From Cladopsammia gracilis (taxonomy: Eukaryota; Cnidaria; Anthozoa; Scleractinia; Dendrophylliidae): DNA of 64,000 bases. This document shows, in pieces, positions 1-14,300 of the stretch. The stretch spans positions 1-64,000 of the forward strand of contig JAJGOT010000166.1 in NCBI GenBank assembly GCA_022457155.1, read 5' to 3'. The translations under genes were made by a program, and so were the position numbers. Each line of letters opens with the position of its first letter. Within the stretch, counting starts at the first letter, position 1. The notes under the pieces were generated by a model, which searched no databases, was not told the DNA's origin, and saw only the letters and a list, made by a program, of their open reading frames with translations.

Positions 1-1434
1 CTTACACGAATGCTCTTAGAGCATTGAAAATAAATAACAACTGATTCCTTGAAGAGAAATTGAAGCATAACCAGATTTAAGCGATTTTTCCAAGACACAG
101 CTCAGAACTTGAACAAATTGGCCAATTTTTACCAGTTGCAATCCATTTCCATCCGAGCCATCTGCAACCAAAAACGCTAATTTACAGTTTCAGTGTACTA
201 ATATAACAATAAATTGATAACAAATTTGGAGCATTATTTGTAGGTTTCCATCGATACAAATGTATTTTATGACCTTTCAAAGTGATGCTAATAATAGGTG
301 ATATTGCCCCTTTAAAAGTATTGTATAGCATCAAATTTTTTGCGGTAGTTTTTATCTATTACTTTTAATAATAGCAACAAACCGACTCAGATATACGCAA
401 AAAAATCACATTTCACGAGTTAAAGACAGTTACAGTTAAAGCACTGTTATTTAAACTGAGTTCTTTTACACAAACGTTGGCAACATGTTTTCTTGTTAGT
501 TTGGAACTGTTTTACCATTTAACAGATGTTTGTATTTTGTGAATAAAGGAAGAGATTTTCTCAAATTCCGTACCAATTTTTACCTCCAAAATTTTGCCCG
601 ACCCCCCCCTTATGTTCATTTTTTTTGGGACAGCCCCCCCCCCCCCCTTTAAAGCAATTTTTTTTTGCATGACCCCCCCCCCCCCCCCCCTCAAATCCCA
701 CCAGCCTCCCCCCACAACCTCATAAAAAATGAACGGTCCCTTAGTTCATATTGTAACGTATAGAAACAAAACGATACCATGCCAAAGTACTGCTGAATAG
801 GTTTCAATTGAATGGTCACACCATAGAATTTTGTTTTTACACTCGAAAGTTAGAATTACACTAAATTTTTAGTCCAGCATTGACTCTGGGTGTGAAAGGG
901 TTTCAAAAGTACCCTTAACTGCTCATAACAAAATTATCATAATGGAAACTGTAAAGGTTACCTGTAACAGAACTGTTACATCACAACTTAACTTGTGTAT
1001 TTTTAAATAAAACTTTATCATCTATCTTTAATACATTATTTTACTGCTGCTTAGGTTTAATATCTTTAATCTCTCTTATTATTTATCTTAACATTAAAAT
1101 CCATTGCAGGAACAAAAAATGCTGCATGCTGTGCTGTAGCAGCTTGACAAAGTTTTGCACAAGTTTTTGCCAAACTTTCTCTCTAATGATTTCAGGCTAT
1201 GAAAACTCGGGAGGAACCCATGAGGTTGTGAGTAATGGGGAAGCAATAGTTGCTTCCCAATTAATCACAATGGAACTTGACAACTTTGATGCCCACATTT
1301 CTTGCACTGTGACTGGCTCAATGAAAGCAGAGCCATCAGAGCCTTGTAAAAAACCTGGTACAAAACTTTACAGAACTGTAACCTACACCTTTTAAGGTTT
1401 TACTGGATCAGCATGCAGAATGTGGGTTATCACT
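1..1434. other. 3' flank of gene A
   Basis: AT-rich, with the poly-C repeat at 521-745. Minus-strand attaaa hexamers near 1054 and 1064 could serve as polyadenylation signals for gene A. A plus-strand frame at 1126-1395 has no supporting splice partner. Confidence 0.4.
521..745. repeat. Interspersed repeat with poly-C blocks
   Basis: C-runs at 634-647 and 673-690 separated by T-rich text and followed by cggtcccttag. A related arrangement is at 17180-17385 (C-run 17342-17357, then tctgtccctaag), suggesting one family. Confidence 0.5.
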
Positions 1435-2360
1435 TCAACCAATGGATTCATACAGGTCTTGCCCAGGTCCCCTCAGGGGCTCATACACAGACTCCCTTTG
1501 CATACCTGGACTGTGTACAGCAGCATATGGTGCATCAAATGCAAGGGTTTGTTCATAAGCTGGGTTATCATGGGCTTCTGGAGAAATGGGTTCTTTTGGA
1601 GCACCCTGTTTTGATCCATCTGAATCTGGTCCATCAAGAACATTATACAACGGCTCATTGCTGGGACCAGCAGTGCCCTGTGTAACCAAGAGGCTCTTTT
1701 CAGCATCAGGGCCGTCAAGAACATTGTACAGAGGTTCCTGCGTTGTGTGAGCTCCAACCTCGAAAGTATCATGACTAGCTTCAGGCCCTTCAAGAACATT
1801 GTACAAGGGGTCATTGCGAGGATCGTGACTGTTGATGGGGGCATTTTTGGCATCAGGGCCCTCAAGCACATTATAGAGAGGATCCTGTTTAGTGCTTGGT
1901 CCATTTTTAGGTATGTCCTGCCTTGGGTCAGGTACTTCAAGTACATTGTACAGAGGGTCAACAGTTGGGGCCTTATAATCCTGACCTGAATCAGTCCCTT
2001 CAAGCACATTATACATTGGCTCTGGTGTGGTCCCTTGTCCTGTACCAGGTCCATCAAGCACATTATAGGCATTTTCGTGAGCAACAATGGGCCTGTTACT
2101 TGGTTGTCCTGTGGTAGTAGGTTTTGGTTTTGGCAACCCTGTGACACCATTAGCCTCAGAAGTTGGTATACCAGCAACACTTGTTTTTGCTTTGGGTTTT
2201 GGTTTTGGTAGATCTGTGGTATGTGCGGGTTCTGGCAGACCTTTGTTTAACCTCCCATACACAGGTGTCCTAGGAATCTGTTTGTCCAGGCTTTGGTATA
2301 CGGTGCAGTTATCATACTCATCATCAGCACTGCTGTATATAGCTGCTTCATTACTTTTTC
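1435..2360 (-). CDS. Gene A exon 8: terminal exon with seven YNVL repeats
   Basis: 926 nt, phase 1 in, ending at TGA (1435-1437). Acceptor follows a pyrimidine tract ending ccaccag. It encodes 307 residues: VYQSL and PVYGRL, a Pro/Lys stretch (two PKPKP motifs), then seven YNVL[ED]GP repeats 18-27 residues apart in Pro/Asp/Gly-rich linkers, then NPAY, SVYEPL and LYESI. The DNA repeat is imperfect, so the motif is kept while the linkers drift. Confidence 0.88.
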
Positions 2361-5300
2361 CTGGTGGGAAAAGGAAAGACAAGAAGAAAATAGGATTTTA
2401 TTTTTAAACTGAGTCCAACTTATCTCTCATGCTCATAGCCAGCTGTTATGCCTTTGCCCTACTGTACATGTAACATAACTATTAACTCCAAAACGCCTCT
2501 TAGAGAATGAGTAGCTATTAAACTAAGGTAAAGTTTTGCATGAGCCACAGGCTGCCCACTCGGCCACAGCTTAACCTGGTTTCTATAGCGTGAAGGAACT
2601 AGGGATATTGCTACTCCCCAATAGATGGGATGCTAGTCATTTGTAGGGTCTTCCACAGAATTTTGTCATCAGTACACATTTATACACCTGGGTGGAGAGA
2701 GACAATCAGGAGAACCAGATTAAAAGTTCAATATATGCACTAACCACTACACTGACATGCCTCTGCAATGAGTAACTAGTAGTTGTTAGTGTAATTATTA
2801 TTTTAATATTTATTAATTTATTCACTTGAAGGCATTCAATGCATCCAAATGTAAACACAGAACCTGAATTGCCAAGAAACATGTCAAATATTTGATGCTT
2901 GAAGCACCTTTATATAACTGAAGCTGTCACTCTCAAAGTGAATTAATATTGGCCATTTTGAGGTTGCGCATGAGACTGGGTCGATTTCGTTTCGAATTGC
3001 ACGATGGGGCTGTTTTGGGGGACGAAATTAAAATATGGCATCTGCTCAGGATGTAAACTGAAGCTGTGATCTTGTCAAAAATGGGTAAGTTTAGCTGTTG
3101 TGTACCTGGATGTAGCAACAACTGGAGAAATTCACCAACTTTCACACACTTTACCAAGTGATCTGAAAGTAAAAAAGGCGGATGTACGACTGATACAAAA
3201 TGCAACCTTGAAGAAGGATGCACCGCGCCGATGATTTGTGGAGCACATTTTCCAAGAGGAGTGAGGATGAGTAGAAATGAACTTCCTTCAATACTTCCCT
3301 GGCCTATCATCCCAAAGAAGCGCTGTGTTTTAGAGAAAACCCTTGCTGGGTATTGATGTTTACATCCTGAGCAGATGCCATGTTTGAATTTCGTCCCCCA
3401 AAACAGCCTCATAGTACAATTCGGAAAGAAATCGACCCAGGCACATGTACAATCTCAAAATGGCCAATATATACTGTATCTTACTTCACTTGGAATGAAA
3501 CTGTGCTTAAAGAGGGACACTCTCCCAGCTGAAATATCATGTTTTCATGATTATGGCTTGGTTTAAGCTTACTTTATTATATTGAAATTGGAAGAAACTA
3601 TCACTAAAAGTGATAGAAGCAAAGAAATATGAACTAAACAGACAAAATAACAGCTATAAAAGTCAAAATTTCACAAGAATGTCAAGTTTGCTTTATTGAC
3701 AGGCGGTCAATAAATCAAATTTCATGCACTGTATATCCACTTCAATCTTTGCAATCCTGCACTTTATCTCCAAACTACTGCTTTTGTTTTGCTCTATAGA
3801 ATATTTTTGTCCAACTAGGTTGTATATTTGGTGGTATTTAGCAATAAAACATGTAAATAAGCTAAGTGAAAGTTTGCTATTTCGCCAGGACAATGCCTCT
3901 TTAATGGGGCTACTCTGTACATGTATGTCAATAGATTTTGTTATCACTTTGAAAAGCCAAAAGGCTTAATAATATTATTATGTATCAAAGGAAATCTACA
4001 AATAATGTATAGATTGAAATGATAAGCTAGTAAAAATAAACAATCCTTGTTCAACTTACCATTGTCATCAATAAGGCTCTGATATGTTGGTTGGTTATTC
4101 TGTGCAATGGATGGCATGGTTTTACTTTCCTTTGGTGCTTCGAGTTGTATTGCATTTTCTGAGCTCCCATACACAGGGTTCTTAACTAAGATGAAAAATG
4201 CAATAATAAAAATAAATAAGTAACACATTTTTTATTTTTTAATAAATATCAAAAATATCATTTTCTGTGAAACAGAAATAGGGCGTGGGCATGTCACTTG
4301 AGTTTACAAATAACTTTTGATGCAATGTTTTAAGGTTTGCACATTTCTCTACTTTCCTTCAATGCTTTAATTGCCAGCCAAAACCCATTATTTATTTTAG
4401 TGAGTATAGTCAACACGGCCCCAAGTAGACAATACATGTATGTACAGTTGTACCATGGCTTTTTTTAATAGCTGTCTCGGATTCTTGAAAGAACCAAGAG
4501 TGATATCAAAAATGGTAATAAATATTAATATAAGAATACAAAGAAGCAACAGTACAGTTAAAATTTATTTGATTGTTGTGTTTTAAAAATGGCAAACTAT
4601 TATCAGACAACAATTAAATCTCACTTCTGTTTAAAATGTGGAGACAATAATTAAGATTAAACATGCAAAGGTAATGTACATGTAACTTTCATTGCACAAT
4701 TGTGAAAACAGTAAAAACAAATTAATGTGTAGGCCATTAGTTCTTTTACCTGGTTTGGTTTCATTTTCAGAGCTTTCCCTGGAATAAAATAAAATGTTAC
4801 AAAATAACTTTTAGATTACTAATTACAAGAAATTTATTCAGTGTTTATCACAAAATATGTAGATCCTCTGATCCCCTTCTGTAATCAAATTAACAGAAGT
4901 TTGCTTAAAATTAAATAAATGCAGCTTAATGTACATGCACAAATTTAAGAAAACCTTATCATACATGTCTACGGCAAAATAATATTATTTAATACTAATA
5001 TGGATGAAGTGAATATTGTTACAGGCTCCTAACCACTGAGCTTTCAAACCCTTGGGAGATATACTGTATAGCAGGCCTTAACAGGTAGATAGAGGGTAGT
5101 GGACTAAGTATGGCATCAGGGGGATAATATGAGAATTTAATAGGGAGAGTGGGTACTTTTATCTTGTGTTTTTAACAAAAAAAATTACCTATTGAAAAAT
5201 TTTAACTGCAACATAGACATCACTTTGGAAAGTAACCAGGGGCCAGAATCACGAAACCCTCCTAAGTTAATACATATCCTAAGTATTGTTTCTTAACAAT

Positions 5301-8300
5301 AGTCTATTGTCATTCCAACAATAGGCTATTGTTAAAAAACAATACTTAGGATATGTCTTAACTTAAGAGGGCTTTGTCAATCCAGCCCCAGATATTTATA
5401 ACAAAGTACAGTAGGTGGTGATTTTCACCAGCAACTGGCTATTTATGACAACCCTGAATTTTAGGAGACTCAGTCTGGCCGGACACTGTTATCATCACCC
5501 AGAGCTTTCAGCCAATAAGGTCATCATCTGGGAACCAAAGCATATACCGTTTTGCAGATATGGCAGCCATATTGATTTTGCCCCCAGGGCATGCCATAAT
5601 AACCAAAATTAATATTAATTGCTGCAAAGCAGCAGCTTTGCAGCAGACTATTTCGAAAGAACATGATGACGTCACGAACAACCAAAGTCCTGACAGAGGC
5701 AAAAAAATAATTAATATGTTTGCCACGATCGAACTTTGTCGTACAAAATGTCTCGATTTCGTGCATTCAGAACGGCCTGGAACGGGGTTGGAGAGAACAG
5801 CCTTGGCGCCATGATGGATTCCGCAATGCATTCCAAATGGATTTCACAATACAAACCGATTTGGTAAGTGAAAATATATCGCAACCGCTTATAAAGATGT
5901 TGCCAAAAAATGTTTATCAGAACTTTTATACAAAGCGTCGGGAAACTCTGTACTTCCTGTCGTTGAAAAATAAGGAACATGTTTCGAGGAAAAGCCAGCA
6001 AAACTGCATCTTCCGATCGCGGTGTAGTGAAGCTGCCCAGAAACTACAAGTAATGACACTAATCACAACAATCTAACTTATCGGCCTTTTTGGCCAACAA
6101 CTGAGAGGGCTCCGTGTATCAGTTGTGACATTTTTATTTTATTTTTAGTCACATCCCGGTTGTTGTGTGACAAGACCGTCCGTTTGGTTTGTTTACATAT
6201 TTTAAATGAAAACAATGAATTCGCGACGCCAAATTCGCAAATTTCTGTGCTACCGCTACAAAATATAATTTGAGAAAGCTTTAAGGATATAGCACCATTT
6301 TAATAGATTTTGGAATTTCCATGCATTGTGAGTAAATTGGGACTTTTAAACTGCTGACAAACATGACAGACGCGCTGCTCTAATCCGGGTCTAAACAAAA
6401 GTAATTACTTTGCTTTGGGATTTACGACACTAATGTGAAACTACTATTAAATATTAAGTATTACTTTGTTTTCAATGTTCAGTATGGGATGCCCTGGGGA
6501 CAAAATCAATATGGCTGCCATATCTGCGAAATAAGGTATGGTAGGAGAGACTGAGGACAACCAGCAAGGCAATAGTGAAGATGACGATTGAATATATGCA
6601 GGGGTAGAGACAAAGGAGTAGCTGGCCTAACTGTCTCATGTGTGGAGTGTCAGGCACCGTGCCCAACTTAAGCAGGGGTTTTAATAAGAACTGAAGTAGG
6701 CAGCAGGCCAAGGTATAATAGTTAGGCGGCTGTGATAGATAAGGGGCCATAAGGTCCCATCCCACTAGGGGATCTGGTAACCGGCGGTGAGAGGTGAAGT
6801 AGGAGGCGGCGCACCTCTGGTTGCTGGCTTCTATTGAAACCCCTGCTTAAATCTCGCCACTTAATAGGTTAATGGAACTGAACTGAATTTTATCAGACCA
6901 ATAAATAATAAATTATTGACTATTACGAATTATCTCTTTTGTCTAATTTAGACAAAAGAAACAATTTGTAATAGTCAACCATCAAGACTTGTTAACGATG
7001 TTCATATTTAATTTTGTGCATTCCTCTTACCATGCCTTTCTCCGTTTCCAAAACACAATGAAAATTATGACTAAAATTCCAAGAACAACAGCACCACCCA
7101 CAGTAGCACCAATTACAACTCCATTATCATTTCCACCGGTTTGTGTTCCTCTGTTACCTGGTCCACCATCAGCAGCAGACCTAGATGACACTGTTGTAGT
7201 GGTCTGAGAAAAAAAAACAACAAACAAGATTAATTAAATCAGTAGTGAACAGTGGCAGATCTTGACTCCACCGTAAGGGGGGAGGGTAGGGGGGAATAAG
7301 GGTGGGGGGGGGGGAATGTAAGAGACTGAACTTTTGAGGGGCTAGGCCCTTTCCCTGCCACTGGTGAATTAGTTACTGTAATCAGTAATTACTTAATACA
7401 CTGTACATGTAAATGGAGAATCAAAGAGCTCTAAGAGCCATCTCGTGAATACGAAACAAGGTAACAAGAGTATACCTTAAGAGTATACCTACCAATTGTC
7501 AAGGATTTTAAATAACTTGTTTCCCACAAAAAGAACATTCATTCTCTGATGAAGGCCGCGGTGTGCGACCGAAAATTTAGAAAAACTTTTAAACTTTTTA
7601 TAAAATTTTTAACAGGTCAGTTTCAAAACTTTTATTTATTATCATTATGAGCACTGATCGCCCGAACAACATTAAGGTTACAGATTGGTTTTAATTTTCC
7701 ATACTGAGTTTGAAGTCAAAGAATTGAAGAGTAAAACAGATTTAAAATGACCAAAACATCTTAGCATGGCATAATTATTAAATATGCATTGTGTGAAAAT
7801 TATGTGAACAAGACTGTCTGTAATACCCTGGGGAATTTAAAAAGTTTACAAATGATGTAGAATGAGTGAATCTGTCCCCATATGCTATATTATCTAGCTC
7901 AACGCTTTGTGTATTCAGGAGATAAAAAGAACAATGATAAATGACACATTATCCACCTTTAGAATGACCAGGACCAGGCCTTTAATACAGAGATGTCTGT
8001 CTTTTTAAAGGGTTCATACAGTCAGAGGGAGGAGTGACTGATCATGAACATGGACCTACCTCTGCTGGTTCTATCGGCACGATCACTGCACTGGTAGTTG
8101 CCTGAATTTGTCCAGTAGTTATCGCAGGTAATCTTGCAGTTTGACTTTGTGTCAAAGGGAGGAATGATGAATCTGACTGTGGCACTCCTAATGTTCCAGT
8201 ATTTGAAGTCAACACTAAGGATGGCGTTGGCAATGGCAATGGCAATGGTGACAGTGACGGTGACAGTGTTGATGATGCTGATGACGATGGTGGTTGATAC

Positions 8301-11300
8301 GGCAATAATGAAGATGATCGTGCCAGTGATGATGGCATACTGGTAGTTGATAGTGGTGACGATGCTGATGTTTGTAATAATGATGATGATGATGGTGATA
8401 CCGTCAATGACACTGACAATGATGATGATTTGGTCACTATTGATGGGGTTGCTGATAACAATGACACATGGGAACCAACAGGCGATGAATGACCAATATT
8501 TGTTGAAGAACTTGCAGGTGGAGCAGAATCTAAAATGAGAGACAAAAATAATACGATGTATGCAGGTTTGCAAAATCAACACACATTAAATTTTCCTTCT
8601 GAATTTATTTGTACTGATCTGGTCTCCAAATCTCTTTTTATTCTAGTTTTATAGCGAATCCCTTTCCACATATTAAACCAAACTGTTGAAGAGAAACAAC
8701 AAATTTGCAGTTCAAATTTTTTTTTTGGTTTAAAAATTTTTAAATCAGTTTGATTTTTGTTTTGGAAAATAAAAATTTAAACTGATTTGAAAACAAAGAA
8801 AATTTTGAACCACAACATACAACTGTATACTCCACAAAGAAATATTGGACTTTAACTACAAATTCAAACACACAAAATTAATTTACATTTACTTACAGGT
8901 CACAGGTCCTACTGCTTTTAAAAGAATACATCGTGTCAATGATGACGAAGTTGTTGTACAAGTGACAACAATGCGAATGATTCTGCCAGAATATTTTCCC
9001 TTATCATCTTTTTTCCACTGAAAGGACAGAAACAAGTCTGCAGCTACAGGTTGTATAATAACTTATAATATTAAATAATTTATTATAATTGATATACCAC
9101 ATGCGGTTTCTAAAAAAAGTGCGTGGGTCATCTATCTTCAACAGTGAACAAAACAGAAACAAATAATTTATAAACCTATACACTCAGACCTGTGCCACCC
9201 AAATTCACCCTTAACTACATGTAACCTAGTACTGACAGTCTACATCTCCAAGAACGTTATAATTTTTGGTCTCTCTTAACCCTTTAACTTCCAAGAGTGA
9301 AAAATATCAAAATTCAAGAAACATCCCAAATTTCATTTTGTAATTATATTGAAAAACAAATAGTACCACGCAAAAGTAACTAATAGTAGTATGAGATTGG
9401 AATCGGCAAGCATTGCAGCATCGTGTCATTTTTCTTCTGTGAATAGTTAAAAAAAAGCAAGCCGGCAAGAAGGATACAAAGTCCCAGTCTATAATTTGTT
9501 CACAAACATGGCCTTATGGAAACTTCAAGGTGGCTGCTAATTGAACAAGTAATCAGCGAGATGTCCGATACCTCCCTTTTCAAATCCAAACTTGGCTTTG
9601 CATTCGGCCTCGCTGATGTTTTCCTCCAAGTCAAAGTCTGCACGCACTCATAGTAACGCACCTCTAAAATTAATTATCTGACTTATTAGCCTCATACAGA
9701 ACCAAGAATTCTTCATCTTTAGCTAGTAGCTTTTCTGCATTAGTAATTTATAACAACCATTTTACGCAGATGCACTAAAGAGCGAAGCTGTTCTCCTTTC
9801 ACACATGCCAGCTCTTAACGTTAAAAGCTTCCCGCCAAGAACATCGTCATCAGCCCAGTCCTCCTTATGAAATTCTACCATCCTCGAGGTCAGCCATCCA
9901 GGTATCTTAAAGTCTCTATTATTTTACACTAACTGGCTTTTTGATGCTGGTAAATGGTGCTTCTCAGGAGTTCTGACTTACTGAATTCGCACAGTATTTT
10001 ACCTATTGATTTACTACTGTGTCACTAAAAGCAGTTGTTCAATCTTTTTTTTTTAAATTGTCAAGAAGCTCAGTATAGTACATGGTTGATTGCAAACATA
10101 GTGCAAAAGGACAAAGAAACAGCTACCTCCTGTGAGAATTTTACCGCATTTTCAGCAACAAAGAGCAACAAAATATCATTTTATCTGAAATGTTACGTAT
10201 CTGAACAATATTAGGTTTTTTATGCATGTAGCGAAGTTATTTTTCCGTTAACTTGTGACTTTCAAAGTGTTTTCCAGAGAGATCTTCAAGGTTTCATTCA
10301 AATCTCAGACGTTACAAAGAAATATTCAAATGTTCATTTCAGTCTTGTGGAAACTGGTCACGCGTGACAGAGCATGGCTGTAATACACCGTAATTGTTTC
10401 AGAAATAGAGAATAAAGTTTATCGAAAATTATCAACTTATCAACCATATAAGGAGCATTTAGCAATCAAATTTCTATTCAAACATTTCAAAACTGAATGT
10501 ATTATTTGAAACGACTAACGGGTTCAATAATATTCTCAAATAATTAACTCATTAATATAATCTAGGGAGGTACGCTTGTCCTGGCTCGACTGTAAACATT
10601 CACAAACAAGTATACCAAATGATTGACACACGTATAGCACTAATGGGTACAAGTAGAAATGGGAACGAAATTTGTAATGTAATGTAATGTAAAACCTTTA
10701 TTTAGACACGATTAGTGATTAAAGCTGTACAGCTTGTGGGGTCGTGTATAACTAAACTACGAAAGTATAACAAAAAGATAAAATAATACTTTATCTTTTT
10801 GTTATAAATTCCCGTGGAGGGTCACATATGTAAATGTGTGTTAGAATTTATACCTAGCTATCAAATAATAAAAATATTTGTTTAAAAGTTAAAATTAAAT
10901 ACAATGTACAGTTAAAAAAGTTAACAAAATTTGACTGATATTCATATACATGTAGCATTTTATTTAGTAATTTTTACAATAGCAAAGTATTGTTAGAAAT
11001 ATACAGAGTCATCATTGTGCTTAGGCTTGCACTGGTTTGAGTCGCATATTAAATGTCATTATTTTTTGAACTTACCTCTATTTCAAAACCTGAACGTCTC
11101 TTCACTTTAATTGTAAAGAAATTATCAGTGAGAGTTTTCCAATTATCCTGAAAGCCAGTGTAATCATAAACATAGTAGTTCCCACTGCAATTGACAACAT
11201 TGCTGACTGAAAATTCCTTTGTTTTACCATTGTTTGTCAAGACAACTGGGTAATTCAAAAGAGTTTGACGATTAAAATAACCGGCTTGTGCACAACGAAT

Positions 11301-14300
11301 TCCTGGAACAAAAGTAAGAACAATATTATTACATTTAGTACCTTTTAACAAGGGGTATCAAATGTAACCTGATATCCCTAAGTTATTAAAGGGGGTATGA
11401 TTTTGGACAATTTTTTTGGATTCCATAATCAACCTTGGTAATTTCCCGTGTGTTTCTGTTACTTTTCGGCACAACTAGTTGTAATTCCCAAGAAACTAAC
11501 TTTGTAGTAAGATCCGGTTATGTCATAAGCAGTTTGCGACATGTGGTTTATTTTAAGCTTTACGCAGATATTTTTAGCTTGACTGAATAGTTGCTTGATT
11601 TTATCTGTACAAGTTTGTTGAAAAATGAGGTGGTGTGCTATCCTACTTACAGTTGCTAGGTGCTGATGAGGAAGGGAATGGTTTTTGCGCCATGCAAAAT
11701 ATTGTGAGATGGTTCACAGGTAGAATGTTTCAAAATCACTGCAGTCATTATGCTGTATGTTACCGATATCTGGTATAGTTTTTGCTTAATGTTATATAAC
11801 AGTTGCTTTGTATACAAGATTTGAAAGTTTATAAGTTTTTAATAGGTCATTATATTTTTTGACTCGATTTAGGTGTCAATCAAGCGATCATTATCAATGT
11901 TGATTTTTGTTGTTGAATTTTTAATATTATTACACAGTTTATAATATATTCCCATTGATAGCAAAACCTAAAAGAGAAATACATTAAGAGCAGAGACGGT
12001 AATCTAACTACCCCCACAAAAATTTAATGGCTGACCCTAAATAGTGCAGCATTTTGAGTCTGCAAAATTATAATTTTCATCATGATGCAATGAGGTTGTG
12101 AATTTTCGGTTTTGCTGAGTTTGACTGAATCTGTCTGTGTGGACGAAGTCATCAGATTACACTGTATGATCCGTTTGCTATTTGATATACGTAATGGAAG
12201 AGATGGAAGCGATTCGCCAACTTCAATATTTCAGTGGAGGATTAGCTTTTTAGGATGTCAAATTGTTGAAAGAATGGTTTATCTTGTCTTGCTCTAAAAT
12301 AATCCATGATTCTTCAGTACAAGACTATGAGGAAAACATGGGGAGCAAAAACACAAAGCAAAAAAACGATTCTGGATGTTGAATTGTTGATTAGAAACAA
12401 TTTTTGACAAACTAAAACATGATGTGACTTGCGGAGAATCACATCTACCGCTCACAATATTTGAATGACTGTATTATTCCTAAAATAGTAGTCAAGGCTC
12501 AATTTCTTATTTTAGTTAGCTAACTAGGTCAGTGATAAACTTTCTCAAAATTGTGCAAGCTCACAAAAAAAGAAAGAAAAAGGAAAACCCCTCCATTCCA
12601 TATTATAATAGCAGATTTCACTTACATGCAAATCGATCAATTATTCCCATGCATACATATGTATACTGTAACGAAAATAAGAGGACATACCCTGTAGAGT
12701 ATATCTATTAGCAAAAATTGTGTTTGTAAGTGTCTATGAAATGAAGTTTTTTTCTTGGTTTTTCTGTAGTTTATTATGTCCAAAGAGCAAAAATAATATT
12801 AATATTATAACTATTTCTTGAGGAAAAGAAGGATTTCAAACCGTTTTTTTAGCCGCTCAAAGATGCATCACTTTGGTTGAAAAGTGGCTCCAATTTTTGA
12901 GAGAGAGCCTGGGGTGAGTGGGAGTGAGTGGTGATGTTAAAATAATGCAGAAAAGATGACACATTGGTTTGTTGACGGTATAATTCCCTTGGAATCCTTT
13001 ACCGTGATGGTCATTTTTGCCAACATTTTTGCCATACAAATGTCAGACAGCGCCTAATCTGTTTCTTTACAGTCACCTGAAGGCAAAGAGGATCAGTTTC
13101 AGATCACTCTTAACATTGTCTGACATGAACTCCACCCATCTGGAAACCCACAGAGGACCCCACAACAAAGCAGCAATCACCACCGGGAACAATTCCTTGT
13201 AGGCAATGCTTAATGGGCGCTGGGCCACAGACCATGAACCACAAAACCAGTGATCCTGAAAGAACGCTCCATAACCAAGGGTACCGGCAGCATCGGACGA
13301 AACTTGGAAGTCTGGTAGTGGAGTCCGTCCCGTGATTGCAGAAGCTCTTTCCACCACATCAAATTAAGGTGAAATTCCCGGTTAAGCCTGATGGGATGAT
13401 CATCCTGGCGGAAAGCACACAACAAGTTAATCATCCGTCGAAGGAAGGTTCGGCCATGAGAGGCCACCTTACAAGCATGGTGGAGATGGCCAATCAATGC
13501 CTCCAACTCCTTCTTCTTGCAGAAATGCTTTGAGCTCCATGACTCAACAAGACCTGCCAACCGCTGAAGTTTATCAGATGGGAGACAGCTTGTAGGTTGA
13601 CTGAATCCAACTCAATACCAAGGATGGTGAGGCAGGTGGTGGGACCGTCCAACTTATCCGGATGCAAAGGTAGGCCATGAGCCGCGCCACAATTAATGCA
13701 AGTAGATAGGTTGTGCCCACATACAGGGGAACCCGGCAGTCCCAAACTGATGAAATCGTCCAAGTAATGTTTTAGAAAATCAACCCCGTGATTGTGGATC
13801 AGAGACCATTCCACCAGATCAGCTATCGAGGAAAAAATGTAAGGCATCGAGCGTAAACCAAAAGGCAACACCATGTCGACATAGAAGCTGTCCTGCCACT
13901 TCATACCCAGTAAATAACAGTCATCTGGATGGATGGCAACGTTCCGATAAGCGCTCTCTACATCAAATTTTGCCAGAAGTGAGCCTCTGCCTTGCAGCAT
14001 AATCCCATCAATAAGGTCATCAACCGTGATGTACTGAACAGAGTATGGCTCTTTTGGAATACCATCATTGACGCTGTAACCCTCTGGGCTTGACAAGTCG
14101 AAAATCAACCTCCATTTACCAGGTTGGTTGTTCTTAGGAATAACACCGAATCGGCTAACATGAAGGTTAGGAAATGGTGGATCTGAGAATGGACCTGCAA
14201 TCCTGCCTTTCGACACTTCAGTAGCCAAATACTGATCAATTACTTGCGGGTTGCAGGGGGATGAGATCATGTTGACTGAAGCTGACCTTAACATAAAAGA

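Noticed and set aside
1126..1395. 89-codon plus-strand frame
   Set aside because: Looks protein-like (VASQLITMELDNFDAHISC) but has no matching exon, no family match and lies in the gene A 3' flank.
1473..2180. Second long minus-strand frame (LSIMCLRAL...) over gene A exon 8
   Set aside because: Shadow of the YNVL-repeat frame; its repeats come from the same DNA repeat.
7027..7227. Separate small membrane protein at the gene A helix
   Set aside because: The upstream Met is in the intron; splice sites at 7203 and 7031 fit the gene A phases.
8022..8582. Ile/Val/Thr-rich frames on both strands at the stalk exon
   Set aside because: Triplet-repeat artefacts of the Ser-rich exon 4 of gene A.
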